A stretch of 64,000 nt of DNA from Nectonema munidae (Eukaryota > Nematomorpha > Nectonematoida > Nectonematidae), in contig JAUIRK010000987.1 in assembly GCA_030549495.1 (NCBI GenBank), positions 248,001 to 312,000 of the forward strand, read 5' to 3'. The notes under the pieces are model-generated. The model saw only the letters and a list, made by a program, of their open reading frames with translations. It was not told the origin of the DNA and ran no database searches. The position numbers were made by a program, and so were the translations under genes. This document shows positions 1-11,662 of this stretch, one piece after another; position 1 is the stretch's first letter, and each line of letters starts with the position of its first letter.

Positions 1-1535
1 AAAGCAAAGATGGCAAACCAAGAAGAGAGAGAATCAAAGTCATGTTGTAAAGTTTAGCAAAGTCTTATTCAAAAATTTAATAATAAGGTTGATTTTTTCA
101 TTAATTTTTCCAAATTTGTGTCATGTGCTAGAAAATCTAATTAGAAGTTTAGTTAAACTTTTTGCAGAGGAATTATCGTTGTGGTTAATTTATCGAAGTT
201 TGCTTTTTAAAACTGAAGCACACTGACAAGACAGCTCGATTGCAAATTTATTTTCTTATAAAAAAGAAGTTGAATGTTTTATCGTCTGGTCAAAATACTT
301 CCTAAATTTTTCAAAGAGCTAAAATTTCTTGCACACTCTAATTAAATTTCATAATCCATGTCTGGATAAACTCTTCAAAGTCATGAGATTATTTTTATTG
401 AACTTAGTTTCTGTTTTTGTCTAATCCATAACTTTTGAAGTTCAAAATGAGAATAAGAAAATTAAATATAGGAGCAAAAAAAAAGGAAAAAGAAGAAAAT
501 TAAATTTAGAGTAAGAAGATTTAATAGACAAAATTTTAGCATGAACTTTATTTAAATATTTTTATCGTATTAACATTTTTGTCACATCTTATTTTTAAAT
601 ATAGTTGTGACATCTAAAATATTTTATATTGAATTTTGATACTTTGAATTCCACTATTGTCATTTTGAACTTCAAATCAAAAGGTATCATTTTTTTACTC
701 GGGCAGTGGTTTTATCGAAGGAGAGGACGTATTAGAACAAAATATGTTGGTATGGAAAAGACTAAAAGAGTTATATAACCCATTTCAAAAATACTTGAAA
801 AACGTGAATTGAATGAGTTTCTTCCTTCATTGCCTGTCACCCTCTTTGCGTTAGAACTTTTCGTGTTCCGGGCTATTTTATCATGAGTAAATAAACTTTC
901 TCTCTCTCTCTTATGAAAGAATGAAGGCACGGTGGTAAGTTGGAATCTGCTTGAAATATTTTATGATCTCTTAAGATTTCGCATCTTACAGAAAACCAAA
1001 CTTCTATACATTAGTACAAGAAGCATCTCACTATCTACAATCGAAGAACACTCACTAGATCTACATTCTACATTCTTAATTCACCTGTTAGACAATCGAT
1101 GAGTTATGATTAAAAATATTCATCAGTCCTACTTTATTTTTTGTACGCCATTTAAAATTACAATCTAAAATATTAGAAAGCTACAATCCATTAAAAATTG
1201 ATTTTATTTTTTATTTTGCTTTTTATTAGTTAAATTTTATAAATTTATTAAACTAATAACTATTAACAAAGTTGCAAATTAGATCATAAAACAACAACTA
1301 ATCCTCCATATATTTTAGGTCAAAAGGAAGATTTCTTTAGAAAACTTAAAAATACATTATCGTGAGTGAGCTTTGTTTTACATCCTTCTCACTGCTCATA
1401 AAATAGTCGCATTCTTTCCCAATACCATTCTACCTTTTTCCATTTTTTAAATGTATTCCCCATTTTGCCAAATATATCAGATTTATTCAAAACTCACCAT
1501 AATTATGTACTATAAAATAAGTATATAGACATTAC
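1..1535. other. AT-rich stretch, no gene seen
   Basis: No convincing exon, RNA gene or repeat was recognised. Open frames are short and have the Phe/Ile/Lys/Asn-rich composition of random AT-rich DNA. If the BCL11-like exon just above is real, this is the start of its downstream intron, and the next exon lies beyond the window edge. Confidence 0.5.
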
Positions 1536-1730
1536 CATTGAGAGTTAAGGATAAGGTATTTAGAAGACTTGAAGATGGCGCGGAAAAGTCTAGAGAGGAG
1601 GCGTCAGAATAAAAGCACTGGGTTGATTTGTGTCGAATGTAATTGCATATGTCAGAAAGTAAAAAAGTTTCGCTGCAAACTCCACACGTAAGAATATCAT
1701 TTTCCACGGAATAGTTAATATTGCATAAAT
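1536..1730 (-). CDS. BCL11: BCL11/CG9650-like N-terminal C2HC zinc-finger exon
   Basis: This is one internal exon of a probable BCL11-type (Ctip/CG9650) zinc-finger transcriptional regulator. The frame reads DILTCGVCSETFLLSDI followed by an IRHKSTQC segment. That matches the BCL11 N-terminal atypical finger (LLTCGQC, a hydrophobic stretch, then HKRKQC), with Cys-x2-Cys and His-x4-Cys spacing kept. A Ser/Leu-rich tail follows. The acceptor is strong (pyrimidine tract, then AATAG) and the donor reads AATG|GTAATG. The exon enters with two bases and leaves with one, so it cannot be a complete gene. In vertebrates this finger recruits corepressor complexes and acts in the nucleus. The C-terminal C2H2 fingers would be encoded downstream, outside the window. 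The family call rests on one motif recognised from memory, but motif, spacing and splice sites agree. The first coding exon (usually starting MSRRKQ) was not found. Confidence 0.6.
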
Positions 1731-3479
1731 CTATTAAAAGAAAAGTAATTTATTGTTGAATTTGCAAATTTTGTTTTATACAAAGAAAAAATTTTGTTAG
1801 AATGGAAAGCAAATGTCAAATAAAAAAACAATGAAGCATACATAAACTTGCTAAGATATGGATGCACTTGCAAATAAGAAAGAAATTCAGAAATCTCATC
1901 GAAAAAAAATGGTTGGTTTTATTTATATTGGCTAACAACGTGTGTGTCCTTTAAATGAAATCTTTATATTTTCATCCTAAAGAGTGTAATATTTTTTTAT
2001 TTAAGAACAAAGTTATATAGCGCAAAAATTTCACTGTGGTTGGACAAGTGTCCTATGTGTGACTTCAGCGTCTGGATTCGCTACAGGAGAATGTTCTTTC
2101 AACTCACTGAGAGGCAATGCTTGTTCTCAGTGGTATGCCACATGTTTTGCCATAAAATGCAATACAAAGTTTATAAAATTGCATGCATATATATCCCGTA
2201 TTGGGGGGAGGGGAAGGAAATGGCAAAGCTACGGGAACATCAAAATATGCAGACGAAAATTTGCCAAGATGTCATATATTTAAAAGTAAGATTTTTTACC
2301 CACAAAGTTATTTAACTTATCGATATTGGCATCTGTTTAATTTTGAATATATGTTCTAAATGAAAAGATTTAAATTGTACTAAAATTTGAAGTCACTAAG
2401 CGCAAAAATCAAAAAGTTTAAACTCTGCCTGCATTTATACTGAAAAGGAAATTATGAAATGAGACTTTTCTACTAATTGCTGGAATCGAGCTAGAGCTTA
2501 AGAATTTTTATTTATGATTTTCATAAACATAAAGTCATGTTGTATATCCTATTGTTAGGACATCCATTTCCAAGTATTTTATCAAATAATCTATTTAATT
2601 AACCCCTAGGACACGATCATGTCGAATCGCCATTTCCCAAGCTTATTTAAAACGAAATTTGTTGTTTACTCATTTTCATAGATTTTGTGTTGTCAAAAAT
2701 AATATTTTTCGTTAGTGAGGAATTATGATTACTCCAACGCATAGATGTTTGGCATATTTTTTGATCAATGTATCCAAAATTTGCAAATTTTTTTGAATTG
2801 AACTCAATTTTGAATTTGAAATTATGAAAGCTTGGAATTTTATTTTTCGTCAATCCAAATGTGTTTTTAAATATCAAAAATAAACATGATAATTGTAGAT
2901 AAAAAACAATGCTCTTATTTCTACTCTTTTACATAGACCAGAATTCGATTTGAATGACACAAAAATAAAACAAAACCTTGCAAATCTCTTTTTCAATAAA
3001 CTATCTTTTTTGTCGTTCATATTGGATGCGTGGGACTAGATTATATCAACATTACTAATATGATTATTTTTATCCTCACTGAAAAACAAAACAAAATTCG
3101 AAACTGTTTCAATTTCCTGTAACTCCGCTCGTTTCAATTTTCATTTGTTTGACAATGCATTATGATTGACATACACACACTACAACTTTTATTATAATTA
3201 CTGGCCATTATAACACAAAAATATAGAAATATGTATGATTTATTTCAAAAACAACACATGTCTGGCTAAGCCTTCCTGTTTATATCCATCATAAAAAATT
3301 CATCTGTATTTTTCATCTTGTTTATTTGTTTCTATAACTCATATTCCGTTTGTTTTTACCTCTATGTCTTGGCCTATTCGTCTTACGCTATAATCCTTCT
3401 GTCGAAGTACATGCATCAGCATACCTTCAACTCAAAACAGGTTAACTCATGATGATGATGATTCTGTATTGAAAAATGG
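1731..3479. other. AT-rich stretch, no gene seen
   Basis: Plain AT-rich DNA upstream of the BCL11-like exon, most likely its intron. A 91-codon plus-strand open frame near 2.04-2.32 kb overlaps a second frame and matches nothing I know, so I treat it as chance. Confidence 0.5.
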
Positions 3480-4990
3480 ATTATTGGTTAAAAATCCTCC
3501 AGAATCTTTTCTTGGAAAAATTAAAGAAATGTTATTGTTAATAAAGCAACTATACAAAATATACCAAAAGATATTTTTGAAAACAAGAAAGCTTTTTTTG
3601 TTAAGGGGAAATTATCGATTACATTTTATTTTGCACAAATGAAAACGTGAAAATTAAAAGGAAATTATTTTAATGCAAAGTTTTCAAAAGAAGACTTCAA
3701 TCAATCTTTTGGGTTTCCTTTATTGATGAATACAGACAAAGGTTCACAAACATGTTGGAATTCAAAGTAACAGAAGTTTAGAAACATATATAAAAGACCA
3801 ATATGGTGTTTCCATTAACTCCTTTTCTTATAATAAGTATCTTGAAATTGGACATTACTTGGTCCCAGGAAAGTCTTAGATATAAAAGGGAACAAAAAAA
3901 TTAAGAAAGTTAGGAATGACAGAACATATGAATATTTCATGCAAATAGATCTTAATAAATTATGTGCAAAACTAATTTTAAAAATGTCAGGTATGTTCAT
4001 AAATATAAATATCCTGATCCCAATTCGAGTATTTGTCTAGATGAAATTGTAAGAAAATCTTTCCCACCAAAAGACGTGAAAACTTTCATTAAAGGTAAAA
4101 AAGAAAAATATGGTCAAAAAATTTCCATTGTTGCGAAGGATGTTCACTAAATTGATGATGTTTTCTTACAATCTCCAAAACAATGAAATACTTATCAAGG
4201 TTTTCTTGAGCCTGTAAACCAAATAATGAAAAAAAATTGAATTCAGGAATGATTCTGTCTGCTGATAGCAGCTAATTTTTAATAAAAATGTTGTTGAGTT
4301 TTTGTTAGATAATATCTTGTAATGGAACTTTTTCAAGAAAGAGACTTACTACTTTTATTCATCCTGATTTGATAAAAAGATTTATTGTAAGCAAGTAGCA
4401 TCACACTTTCGTAGAAAACTTGATGTTATAGAAAAAAATGTGATGATGGAAAAACTGTTCAATTTCCAATATATCATGATAAAAAAGGGAAACAGCCAAT
4501 TGTTTTTGTAAGTACTGATCATGACCATTATAGTAGAGATTTAGAAAAAGATGAGATTTAAGACAAAGTAAAGTATTACAACAGTTCAATGGGACATGTC
4601 GATCGTGTAGATCAAAATCTTAGTTTGTATTCCACTTCTCAGTATTATAGAGATGGAAGATGGAAAAAAAGATTCATTACTAACATAAGATACATTTTGG
4701 TACACAACTGCTGGGGTACTTTTGAAAATTAATGTTGAAAAAGAAAGATTTCATTCATCTTCAATGAATCAAAAGGTTTGCACACAAATTTCATAAGAAA
4801 CCTTAGCATGGACCAAATGGGAATCGTTGTTTCTATTTCCACCTATATATATGCCATCTAAAGTTTCAATGTATGAGCAGAGAAACTGCAAAAAGAAAGC
4901 TAATCGAAGAAAAAATCACTGAAACTGCAAAAAGGAAAGCTTGTTAATCTAAATACCACGAAGCACAAAACAATATTAAAAGTGCATGTT
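3480..4990 (+). mobile_element. piggyBac-like transposase fossil
   Basis: This is a decayed plus-strand piggyBac (DDE_Tnp_1_7 type) transposase read in several broken frames. Recognisable parts in order are an N-terminal region with NSFSYNKYLEIGHYLVP, then the core SSICLDEIVRKSFPPKDVK with FIKGKKEKYGQKISIVAK (the 'DE...FKGR...KYGIK' block of the family), then KVKYYNSSMGHVDRVDQNLS with STSQYYRDGRWKKR (the 'GGVDxxDQ...YxxxRKxxRW' block). A degenerate Cys-containing tail lies near 4.98 kb. Several in-frame stops and frameshifts show that it is dead. I could not find matching TTAA-flanked inverted ends, so the limits come from homology only. Confidence 0.72.
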
Positions 4991-5919
4991 CAAACGTTGT
5001 AAAAAACATTTTGTTATTTTTTGTATAGAGTGTATTGATAATAAAGTTCTACTGACTTACTTTTAATGTTTCATACATGAATTCGTTAGACTAAGATGCG
5101 TAAAAATGCACATACACGTTACACACATGCAAACAAAAAACGCACATGAATACACACACGAGAAAAATTAAAAACATTTTTCACACAAACAACTTCGATT
5201 CATGCGAAAAGACATGATTGCGTCTTGTATTTTTGTATCAACTCTGTCATTCTTTCTGTCCTTTTCAAAATAGATAACATTATGACTAGTCAATATTCAT
5301 GGCAAATATAAGATGACTCCTTCAGCTTCTTCGAAACACAAAACAACTTTTAAAAATGTACACTTATTAGATGTCTCCAATATTTAAAGGTAAATATAAT
5401 GTACATAAAATATTGAAAATTTCAAGCTTTTTTTATGTCGATGAATCGCGTTTCTTTTGTCGCGAAATCGTGTCTTTCTAAAAAAGATAGGGCGACAGTA
5501 AAATATAAGCATTTCCGATGAATAGCAATACGCTGTTTTAAAACCACGCAGCCTTCCATGTAATGCATGTGCTCTCAGCAACTTTTTTATAAATCTCTCT
5601 CGCAGTTATAATTCAAATTATCGGATTTAGGATTATGACCAAAATTTTTTTCTAAGATTTAATGTCCTGCTTCAAAAATAAATGAAATTTTTAAAAAAAT
5701 ATATTATTTTTTATAATAAAATAGATAAACAATTTTTTTAATTTTATTTCGATTTGTAAGAAAGAAATTTATTTTCATCAAAAAATGCTTTTAAATTAGG
5801 TTTCTTATTTTTAGCTTTTCTTAATTCTCTTTAATGACCGATTTTAAATCAAGTTTAGTCGTCAAAAAAACTCAAAAATTTGGGCGAAAAACATACCTAT
5901 TACAAATAAAAAACATTCA
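4991..5919. other. AT-rich stretch, no gene seen
   Basis: Nothing recognised apart from a slightly CpG-richer patch near 5.41-5.58 kb. It could hold the ends of the flanking transposon fossils. Confidence 0.4.
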
Positions 5920-7520
5920 AGAAACTTTCCAAGAATAGAGGATTTAAAATTTTTTGATCACTACCTACAAAATGGATGTTCTTGGGTATTTTGTAACGTT
6001 ATTTGATAAAGAAAAACTTAAATAAAAAAGAATTAAAATAATTTCTCAGGAATTATCTGATTTGTGGGCAAAAATGAGTTTTCCTACGCTTAGCGAGCAA
6101 GCAATTATTGCTTCAGTAAATAATTTGATAATGAAATATAAAAAACATAAAAAGTGTCCAAAGGATAAATTTAAAAAAAAATCAAACACTGTTTTTGATA
6201 CCACAAAAAAAGAAAGAAAATGGTGGTGCAAGAGGAAAAATTCCTTTACCAAAGACAACTGAATGAATTTTCAAAAATATGAAATCTCCAACAAGTCAAC
6301 ATCTAACTTAGAAATTAGTGATGAAGAGTTCTTGTTGACAGTTGAGAAAAAAAAAGTTTTCTACAACTTCTTCAAAAAAAGAATCAAAAATAGGCATGAG
6401 CCTTTAAAAAATACGAATAAACTTGTTGGCTGCTTCTCAATATGGAATATTCAAAGAAAAGATTAAATTTGGGAAACCACAAAAGCTCAAAATAATGGAT
6501 ATGTTACAAAGAAATAGGAATTTTTGTTTGCATTTCGATGGTAAAAGAATGTAGAATGCTAAGAAAGCTCAAAAGATGGAGAAGAATATGAAGTAGGTTA
6601 TCTCCAAGGCCTTGAAATTAAAATTATTTTAGAACAAGAGTTCCCATCCTTTATTCAGTCATGTTGTCATGTATTACTTTAAGAAGTTGACAAAAGCTAT
6701 GCACCCCCAAAAATGGAAATTTTCGCATAAAACGTCATAAAAACAACTTCGCATGCACTAAATTTTACTGACATGAATTATTTGATCTCAAATGACTTCA
6801 AATAGAAATAGCAAAGCAAAGTTTACGTAATTTCAAGGAGAAAAGACAATAAGCCCCTGCTTGCTATTTATTCAAACCTAAAAAGTTAACTTTTTGTTTC
6901 CCTAACCCTTACACGTACACATGGGTTGACTATTTTCACTCATTATGCGTTTTTTTACGAAAATGAAAAGCTGTTCACCGACCACTTGATACCCAGTTGA
7001 ACCACTACTTAAGGAGTTTTGGAAAGTTAAAATGGTTCTGCTGAAGGAAACAAAAATATTTTTAATGAAAAGGATGCGTGTTCCGCTATTAAAAGGATCA
7101 TCTACGATACTAAAGCTGTAAACACAGTCCGGAAATAAGGGAATTGTGTCTAGATTGCAAAAAGAAATAGTAAAAATGTGTCTTGTTAGGCCTCAATTTA
7201 TTGGGTGCCCACATCACATCCTAGATCACATCCTTTTGGATTTTTACATTAATAAAGAAACTAAAAGTCCTTACTTGAATTATGGGTTTATGGATGAAAT
7301 AATAAAAATTTATAATAACTCAGAAATTGAGATACCTACACCAAAATATCTTGGGTGGGAGATGATTTTTACATTTTATGTTCTGGATTCAAGCTTTTTA
7401 AAAATGGCAAACTGCCAAAAATAAAATCGAAAGTCTTTGCCAGCAATTCAAAGTGCTGATTGGAACTCAAGAGCAATTTTTATTCTCATAGCTTATTTCC
7501 TTCTACCCAAAACACAAGTA
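5920..7520 (+). mobile_element. 'HHIL' multi-copy transposase-like fossil, copy A
   Basis: This is a broken plus-strand copy of a transposase-like family that is multi-copy in many invertebrate genomes but has no name I can give with confidence. It aligns along its length with the minus-strand copy at 59.8-61.0 kb. An early block 'MDVLGYF...SQELSDLWAK' pairs with 'MDIVGHF...SEEIIDLWN'. A middle block LHFDGKRM pairs with LHFDGKRL. A core 'YDTKAVNT' followed by PQFIGCPHHILDHIL pairs with CDTTNVNTGRKNG and PQFFGCQHHILDRIL. A further block, ADWNSRAIFILIAYFLLP, resembles the C-terminal 'RARWMxKxIYxLKI' part of the family. Several stops and frameshifts are present. The DDT and HHI residues suggest an RNase H-like fold, which is inference. 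Confidence 0.65.
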
Positions 7521-7760
7521 TCAGATATCTTGAATAAAATATATTGTTTTTGGCTCAGTTTTTTATGCTGATTTCAAATATACACACCATTTTTACTCAT
7601 CACCCTTAGTTTGAGAGATATTTGCAAAAATTGGGCTAATGGAAAATATTATTTGATTTTTTTTTATCTTATTTGCTTTTAAAAAATATAAGGACATTTT
7701 ATCTTTTCTATTTTATTTTTATAATTTAATTTATTTTTGTTTAAGATTTAATTAATTTAT

Positions 7761-8870
7761 ATGTCACATAGCGGTTGCAGAATTTCTCCTGATAGCTTTT
7801 GTTATGTTAGTGGGCTATCTACTGACAAAAAACATCGCAAAAACTTTACTTTCTTTTGGAAAAAAGCTTAAGAACTTTATTTTGATTCAAAAGTTGATTC
7901 TTTGAAGCCTTGAGCTCCTAAACAAATATGCTTAACAAATATACTCCAACAATATGGAGAGAGCCTAAAGATCACTTAACCATAAGGTTATTTTTGTAAT
8001 TGTAAAATTGAAGGATTCTCTTTTAAAACTCGTAACTTAATTCAATACCCAGAAGTATCAACAGTTTCAAAGCCAGTCAAGCATGATACAATAGTATGTC
8101 CTGTTCCAAATCCACCTTCAAATTATACTTTAGATCAAGGGTTCTCAACCTTTTTTCTACCATGGCCCCCTTTTTGCGCAAATATTATTGTATGGCCCAT
8201 AAAGTTTTTCATAAATTTTTCTATTTTTTATAGGTCAAAAACGAAAATTCTAACTTTTTCATGAAGTTATTCATTCAAACAACATAACATAAAAGCAAAA
8301 AAACTGTAAAATTTCTTCAAAAATTATAGTGCTTCTAAATCATAACTTTTTTTCATAATAATTTAGAATTAGAGTTGCTTTTCAATTGAGTCTTTTTTAC
8401 TTTATATTAACGGTCTAAACCTATAGTAGATGTGGAAACAAAACTATAAAAAAGTTCATCAAAATAGAATTTTCATATAAAGTTCAAGATATAGTTGCTA
8501 AAATAGTTTTTGCATCATATGTATATAATATAGAAAAATGACAAAGCTTTGGGGCATTTTTATAAATAAAAATGAGTCTTTTCGACAATAAGCAAGCATC
8601 CATTTATATCAATACGAACTTATACTTATATTTTTCTGTGGCCCCCTTAAAATTTCTTGTGGCCCCTCAGAGGGCCATATGGCCCACGTTGAGAAACCCT
8701 GCTTTAGATGACGAACATGTCCACTGATTTTTTTCTGATGATTTTGACAAAGATGAAGATGATCATGGAATCAAGGTATCAAATGGCAGATTACTGCTTG
8801 ACTCTGAAGCGTGAAAATAAAAAATCACTTTCAAAAGAAAATGAAAAGCTAAAAAGTTTAAACCAAACAA
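7761..8870 (+). mobile_element. Unnamed multi-copy family ('FCYVCG...LFIDSS'), N-terminal part, split by a hAT miniature element
   Basis: Starting at an ATG, the frame gives RISPDSFCYVSGLSTDKKHR, then an ELYFDSKVD block and an AP.Q.C block. These are the N-terminal Cys/His module of the family that also lies at 18.9-20.4 kb, where it reads FCYICGQ, AYFGMKLGHH and SAPHYC. Further on, VPNPPSNYTLDD matches the family's 'VPKPPENYTLDDD' acidic segment and continues as DEHVH and FSDDFDKDEDD on the far side of the inserted element. Only the first third of the protein is present. Stops and a frameshift make it non-functional. The family name is unknown to me. I recognise it as a frequent multi-copy 'uncharacterized protein' of fish and invertebrates. 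Confidence 0.55.
8136..8701. mobile_element. hAT-type miniature element with 8-bp target-site duplication
   Basis: A non-autonomous element of 566 bp. The left end is CAAGGGTTCTCAACC and the right end, read inward, is CAGGGTTTCTCAACG, both followed by GGCCCC-rich subterminal sequence. CTTTAGAT occurs directly outside both ends (8128-8135 and 8702-8709), a perfect 8-bp duplication as hAT transposases make. The ends have the CAGGGTTCTCAAC form common in hAT miniature elements. The interior is AT-rich without a recognisable gene. It sits inside the NYTLDD coding segment of the surrounding fossil, so it arrived after that element. The intact duplication suggests a fairly young insertion. Confidence 0.85.
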
Positions 8871-9639
8871 TTAATAAATTTATTTAATTCAATAATATCT
8901 TTATTTGTTTGTTGTTTTTGGCAAATCAAAGCATATTTTTGTTTAATTCAACCAATTTTTAACATCGTTGAGTTTAATAAAATTGTAGTTTGAACGAATT
9001 TTTTAATTTTGATATATCTAAAAATTGGAGGGTGATTGTCAAAAACTAACTACATATATGAAATCAGTATACTGAAATTATATAAAAACAGTTTTTGATT
9101 TGTTAGATATCTTCCACTTTTAAAATTTTGTATTTTAGTGTTATAGACGAGCATTAGAAATTTGGCTTCTTTTATTGCATATGATTGGAAAGAAATGTTG
9201 TTTTCAGGCCAAAGATACAAGTACGAAACTTATGAAAAACTTTTTAATTGTGTTAAAAAACAAATGTTTTTCTGCTGAAAAATGCTTTAAAAGCCATTGG
9301 GTAAAAGAAGAATCTGACCTTGACATACCATGACAATAAAAAACATTTTTCGCAAAGAGCAATAAAACTTATGCAAGATCAAAAGAAAAACAGTAAAAGT
9401 AATAAATGTTTAGATTTAAAGTTTGTCGCTAAAAATACTTTTAATTATTGATTACTTAGTTTTTTAATAAAAATATTTTTAGTTTTAATACTAAATTTTT
9501 CAAATTTTGACTGATTTTGGCATTCAAAATTCTATTAACTTTTTCCCAAGAGAAAGAAAATTATCTATATATTTATTTTTTATATCAATTAACTCATCCA
9601 ATTTTAGTGCAGAATAGGTGGAAAAAAATTTCATTACTT
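8871..9639. other. AT-rich stretch, no gene seen
   Basis: Very AT-rich with no recognisable coding block or repeat end. It may contain the degraded tail of the fossils to its left. Confidence 0.4.
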
Positions 9640-9644
9640 TCATC

Positions 9645-9710
9645 CCTTCCATAGATGGTCTAGTTTATAGATGCTCTGGGTTCGATTTCGGTCCGTGACT
9701 ATCCTACTAA
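9645..9710 (+). repeat. Possible tRNA-derived SINE head
   Basis: An A-box-like TGGTCTAGTTTATAG is followed by a B-box-like GGGTTCGATTTCGGTCC, the order and kind of RNA polymerase III boxes in a tRNA. The space between them is too short for a normal anticodon arm and there is no acceptor stem, so this is at best a shortened tRNA-derived repeat. It does not share the tail of the other SINEs in this window. Confidence 0.25.
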
Positions 9711-9729
9711 AAAAAACTTTGCAACTAAT

Positions 9730-10830
9730 TCTAAGCTAGAGAGGCCTTAACATAATATGTGTATTCATCGTATGTAATTGAATGAAAAATTAAATGGTAT
9801 ATACATTTTTAAAGCAACAACTCGGCTATGACTTTCAACGGCACCACTCAAGTGATATGGCGGCGCCTTACAAAAACAATGGAATGGCATAGGGTTGCAT
9901 TTGATAGTGTTGTTCAAAGTTAGCACACGCGTCATCAAAACCTTGCATTTCTTCAAGTTTTAATGGAAGGACGATTGCCCGTTGCTGAAGCTCAAATGCA
10001 ACCTCTTAGATTTCAAAGTAAACAAAGTAGCCGTATTTTGGCTAAGGAGAAATGCGCTTTTTAGCATGTCAGCAGGGAGTGAGAGTGGAGGGCGTATTTT
10101 CGTTAACTCTGCACACAACTTGGCATGGCCTTGAAGGGAGTTTGAAAAACACACACACCCGCCCTCTCTCCTTCAAGGTGGGCAGACATGCTGAAGAGAG
10201 AGCGAGTAGGCTCCTTATAAGCTCACAGCAGTCAAGCGCGAGGCGGCAAATAAGGCTGTTTTCATAGAAGAAGAAGAAGATTGCTAAGCCAAGGATGCCT
10301 GCAGCGTCGTTAATGACATGATGATATCGTGGCGTGACGAGTTGTTAGGCAAATAAATGTACACTCGCTCTTCTTGACCAAAGAGATGATGACGACATAC
10401 GCATAACGGCTATGCATGGCAGGCGCAGTAGAAAATCGAATTTCATTTTAGCATTAACAAATTAGATTTTTTCAGTGCCAAGGCCATGCTAATTGAAATT
10501 ACGCACAACTTTCGCATTCATTCAGCTTTTACACAGTGAAATAACCATCGATTTGTCTTGCTTCATTCCTTCTCTTTTAATGACGATACATTTGAAATTA
10601 AGAAAGGGGTGATGATGCAGGAGGATCTTGAGGGAGAGGTCCTATTATTAGATGGTGGTGGAGACACGATGGTGAGGAATGGTGTTCAGTCATTCGGTGG
10701 CAGAGCGATATACTGGTTAATTTGTCAGTCAGGCGCTTCCAAAGTGAGCGGTGAGCCCGCAAGGGAGCATTTTGAAAAGTTATGGTATCAACTATTAAAG
10801 CATTTTCTTGATTAAAAGAAAAATCATTTT
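9730..10830. other. GC-richer patch of unknown role
   Basis: Base composition rises to roughly 45% GC, well above the surroundings, with CpG-containing words such as AAGCGCGAGGCGGC and GTGGCGTGACGAG. Open frames on both strands overlap and none gives a recognisable protein. Possibilities are an alternative promoter or first exon, a conserved enhancer of the BCL11-like locus, or a decayed element. The sequence alone does not decide. Confidence 0.3.
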
Positions 10831-11630
10831 GCATAATTCATAATAGTACATAATTCATATAAATAACTATAAATTCTGGGTATCGAAAAAAGTTCAGCTT
10901 CTCTTTTCACTATATGATCAAAATATTTTTTAGCTTTACAACATGGATTGTTGAAAATGGATTTATTGATGTAAATATGGTAAAGTATGATATCACAATT
11001 GGTTTTAGTAATCCAAACGAGCATCGTAAGATAAACACTAAATTTAAGGGACACATGGAAGTCAGCATTTTTTATTATATAACAGACAGCATTTTATAAG
11101 TAAGAGGAATTATTGCTTCGAAATAATGCAGTCCAAGGGAGGATTTCTTTGAAATACAGGGCTATAGTGTTTCTTGGGAAAATGTTTTCTGAGAAGGGTG
11201 TTGAATAAGAAAGTTTGGGAAAGACTGCTGTAGATAACCAGAGGAAGGGCGGCCATTTTTTGTCTTTTGGTTTGTGGAAGAAAATCATACTCATTTCTTA
11301 TATATGATGTAATGTAAGTATAAGATGTAAGATAGCGTTGAAAAGCACTCTTAGAGTAACGTATTTTTAAGGATAGAAATCAAATAAAAGTACATTTTAT
11401 TACCTCAAATGAAAAATTGGTAAATCGCAGCAAGCAAATATATTTATTTCCCGGAGCAAAGTTGTTAAATATTAGCGCAGAATTTCAGCAAAGAAAAAAA
11501 GTATAAAGTATGGCAAGATGGATTGCATTTTCCTTAATATGATTCCAATGAATTAACTTCAAATAAGTACTCATGTTCTGAGTAGAAGTGTGCCTTTTAC
11601 ACACTAGTTGAGTCGGTTATAATTCTTGCT

Positions 11631-11662
<32 letters not shown>

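Noticed and set aside
2040-2315. 91-codon plus-strand frame with several Cys
   Set aside because: It overlaps another frame of similar length, shows no zinc-finger spacing and matches nothing I know.
10558-10815. 85-codon plus-strand frame with acidic and Gly-rich segments
   Set aside because: An opposite-strand frame of the same size overlaps it. No homologue recognised. It sits in a GC-richer patch where chance frames are longer.
11631-11662. CRISPR-like direct repeats
   Set aside because: Simple tetranucleotide tandem run without spacers. The sequence is eukaryotic.
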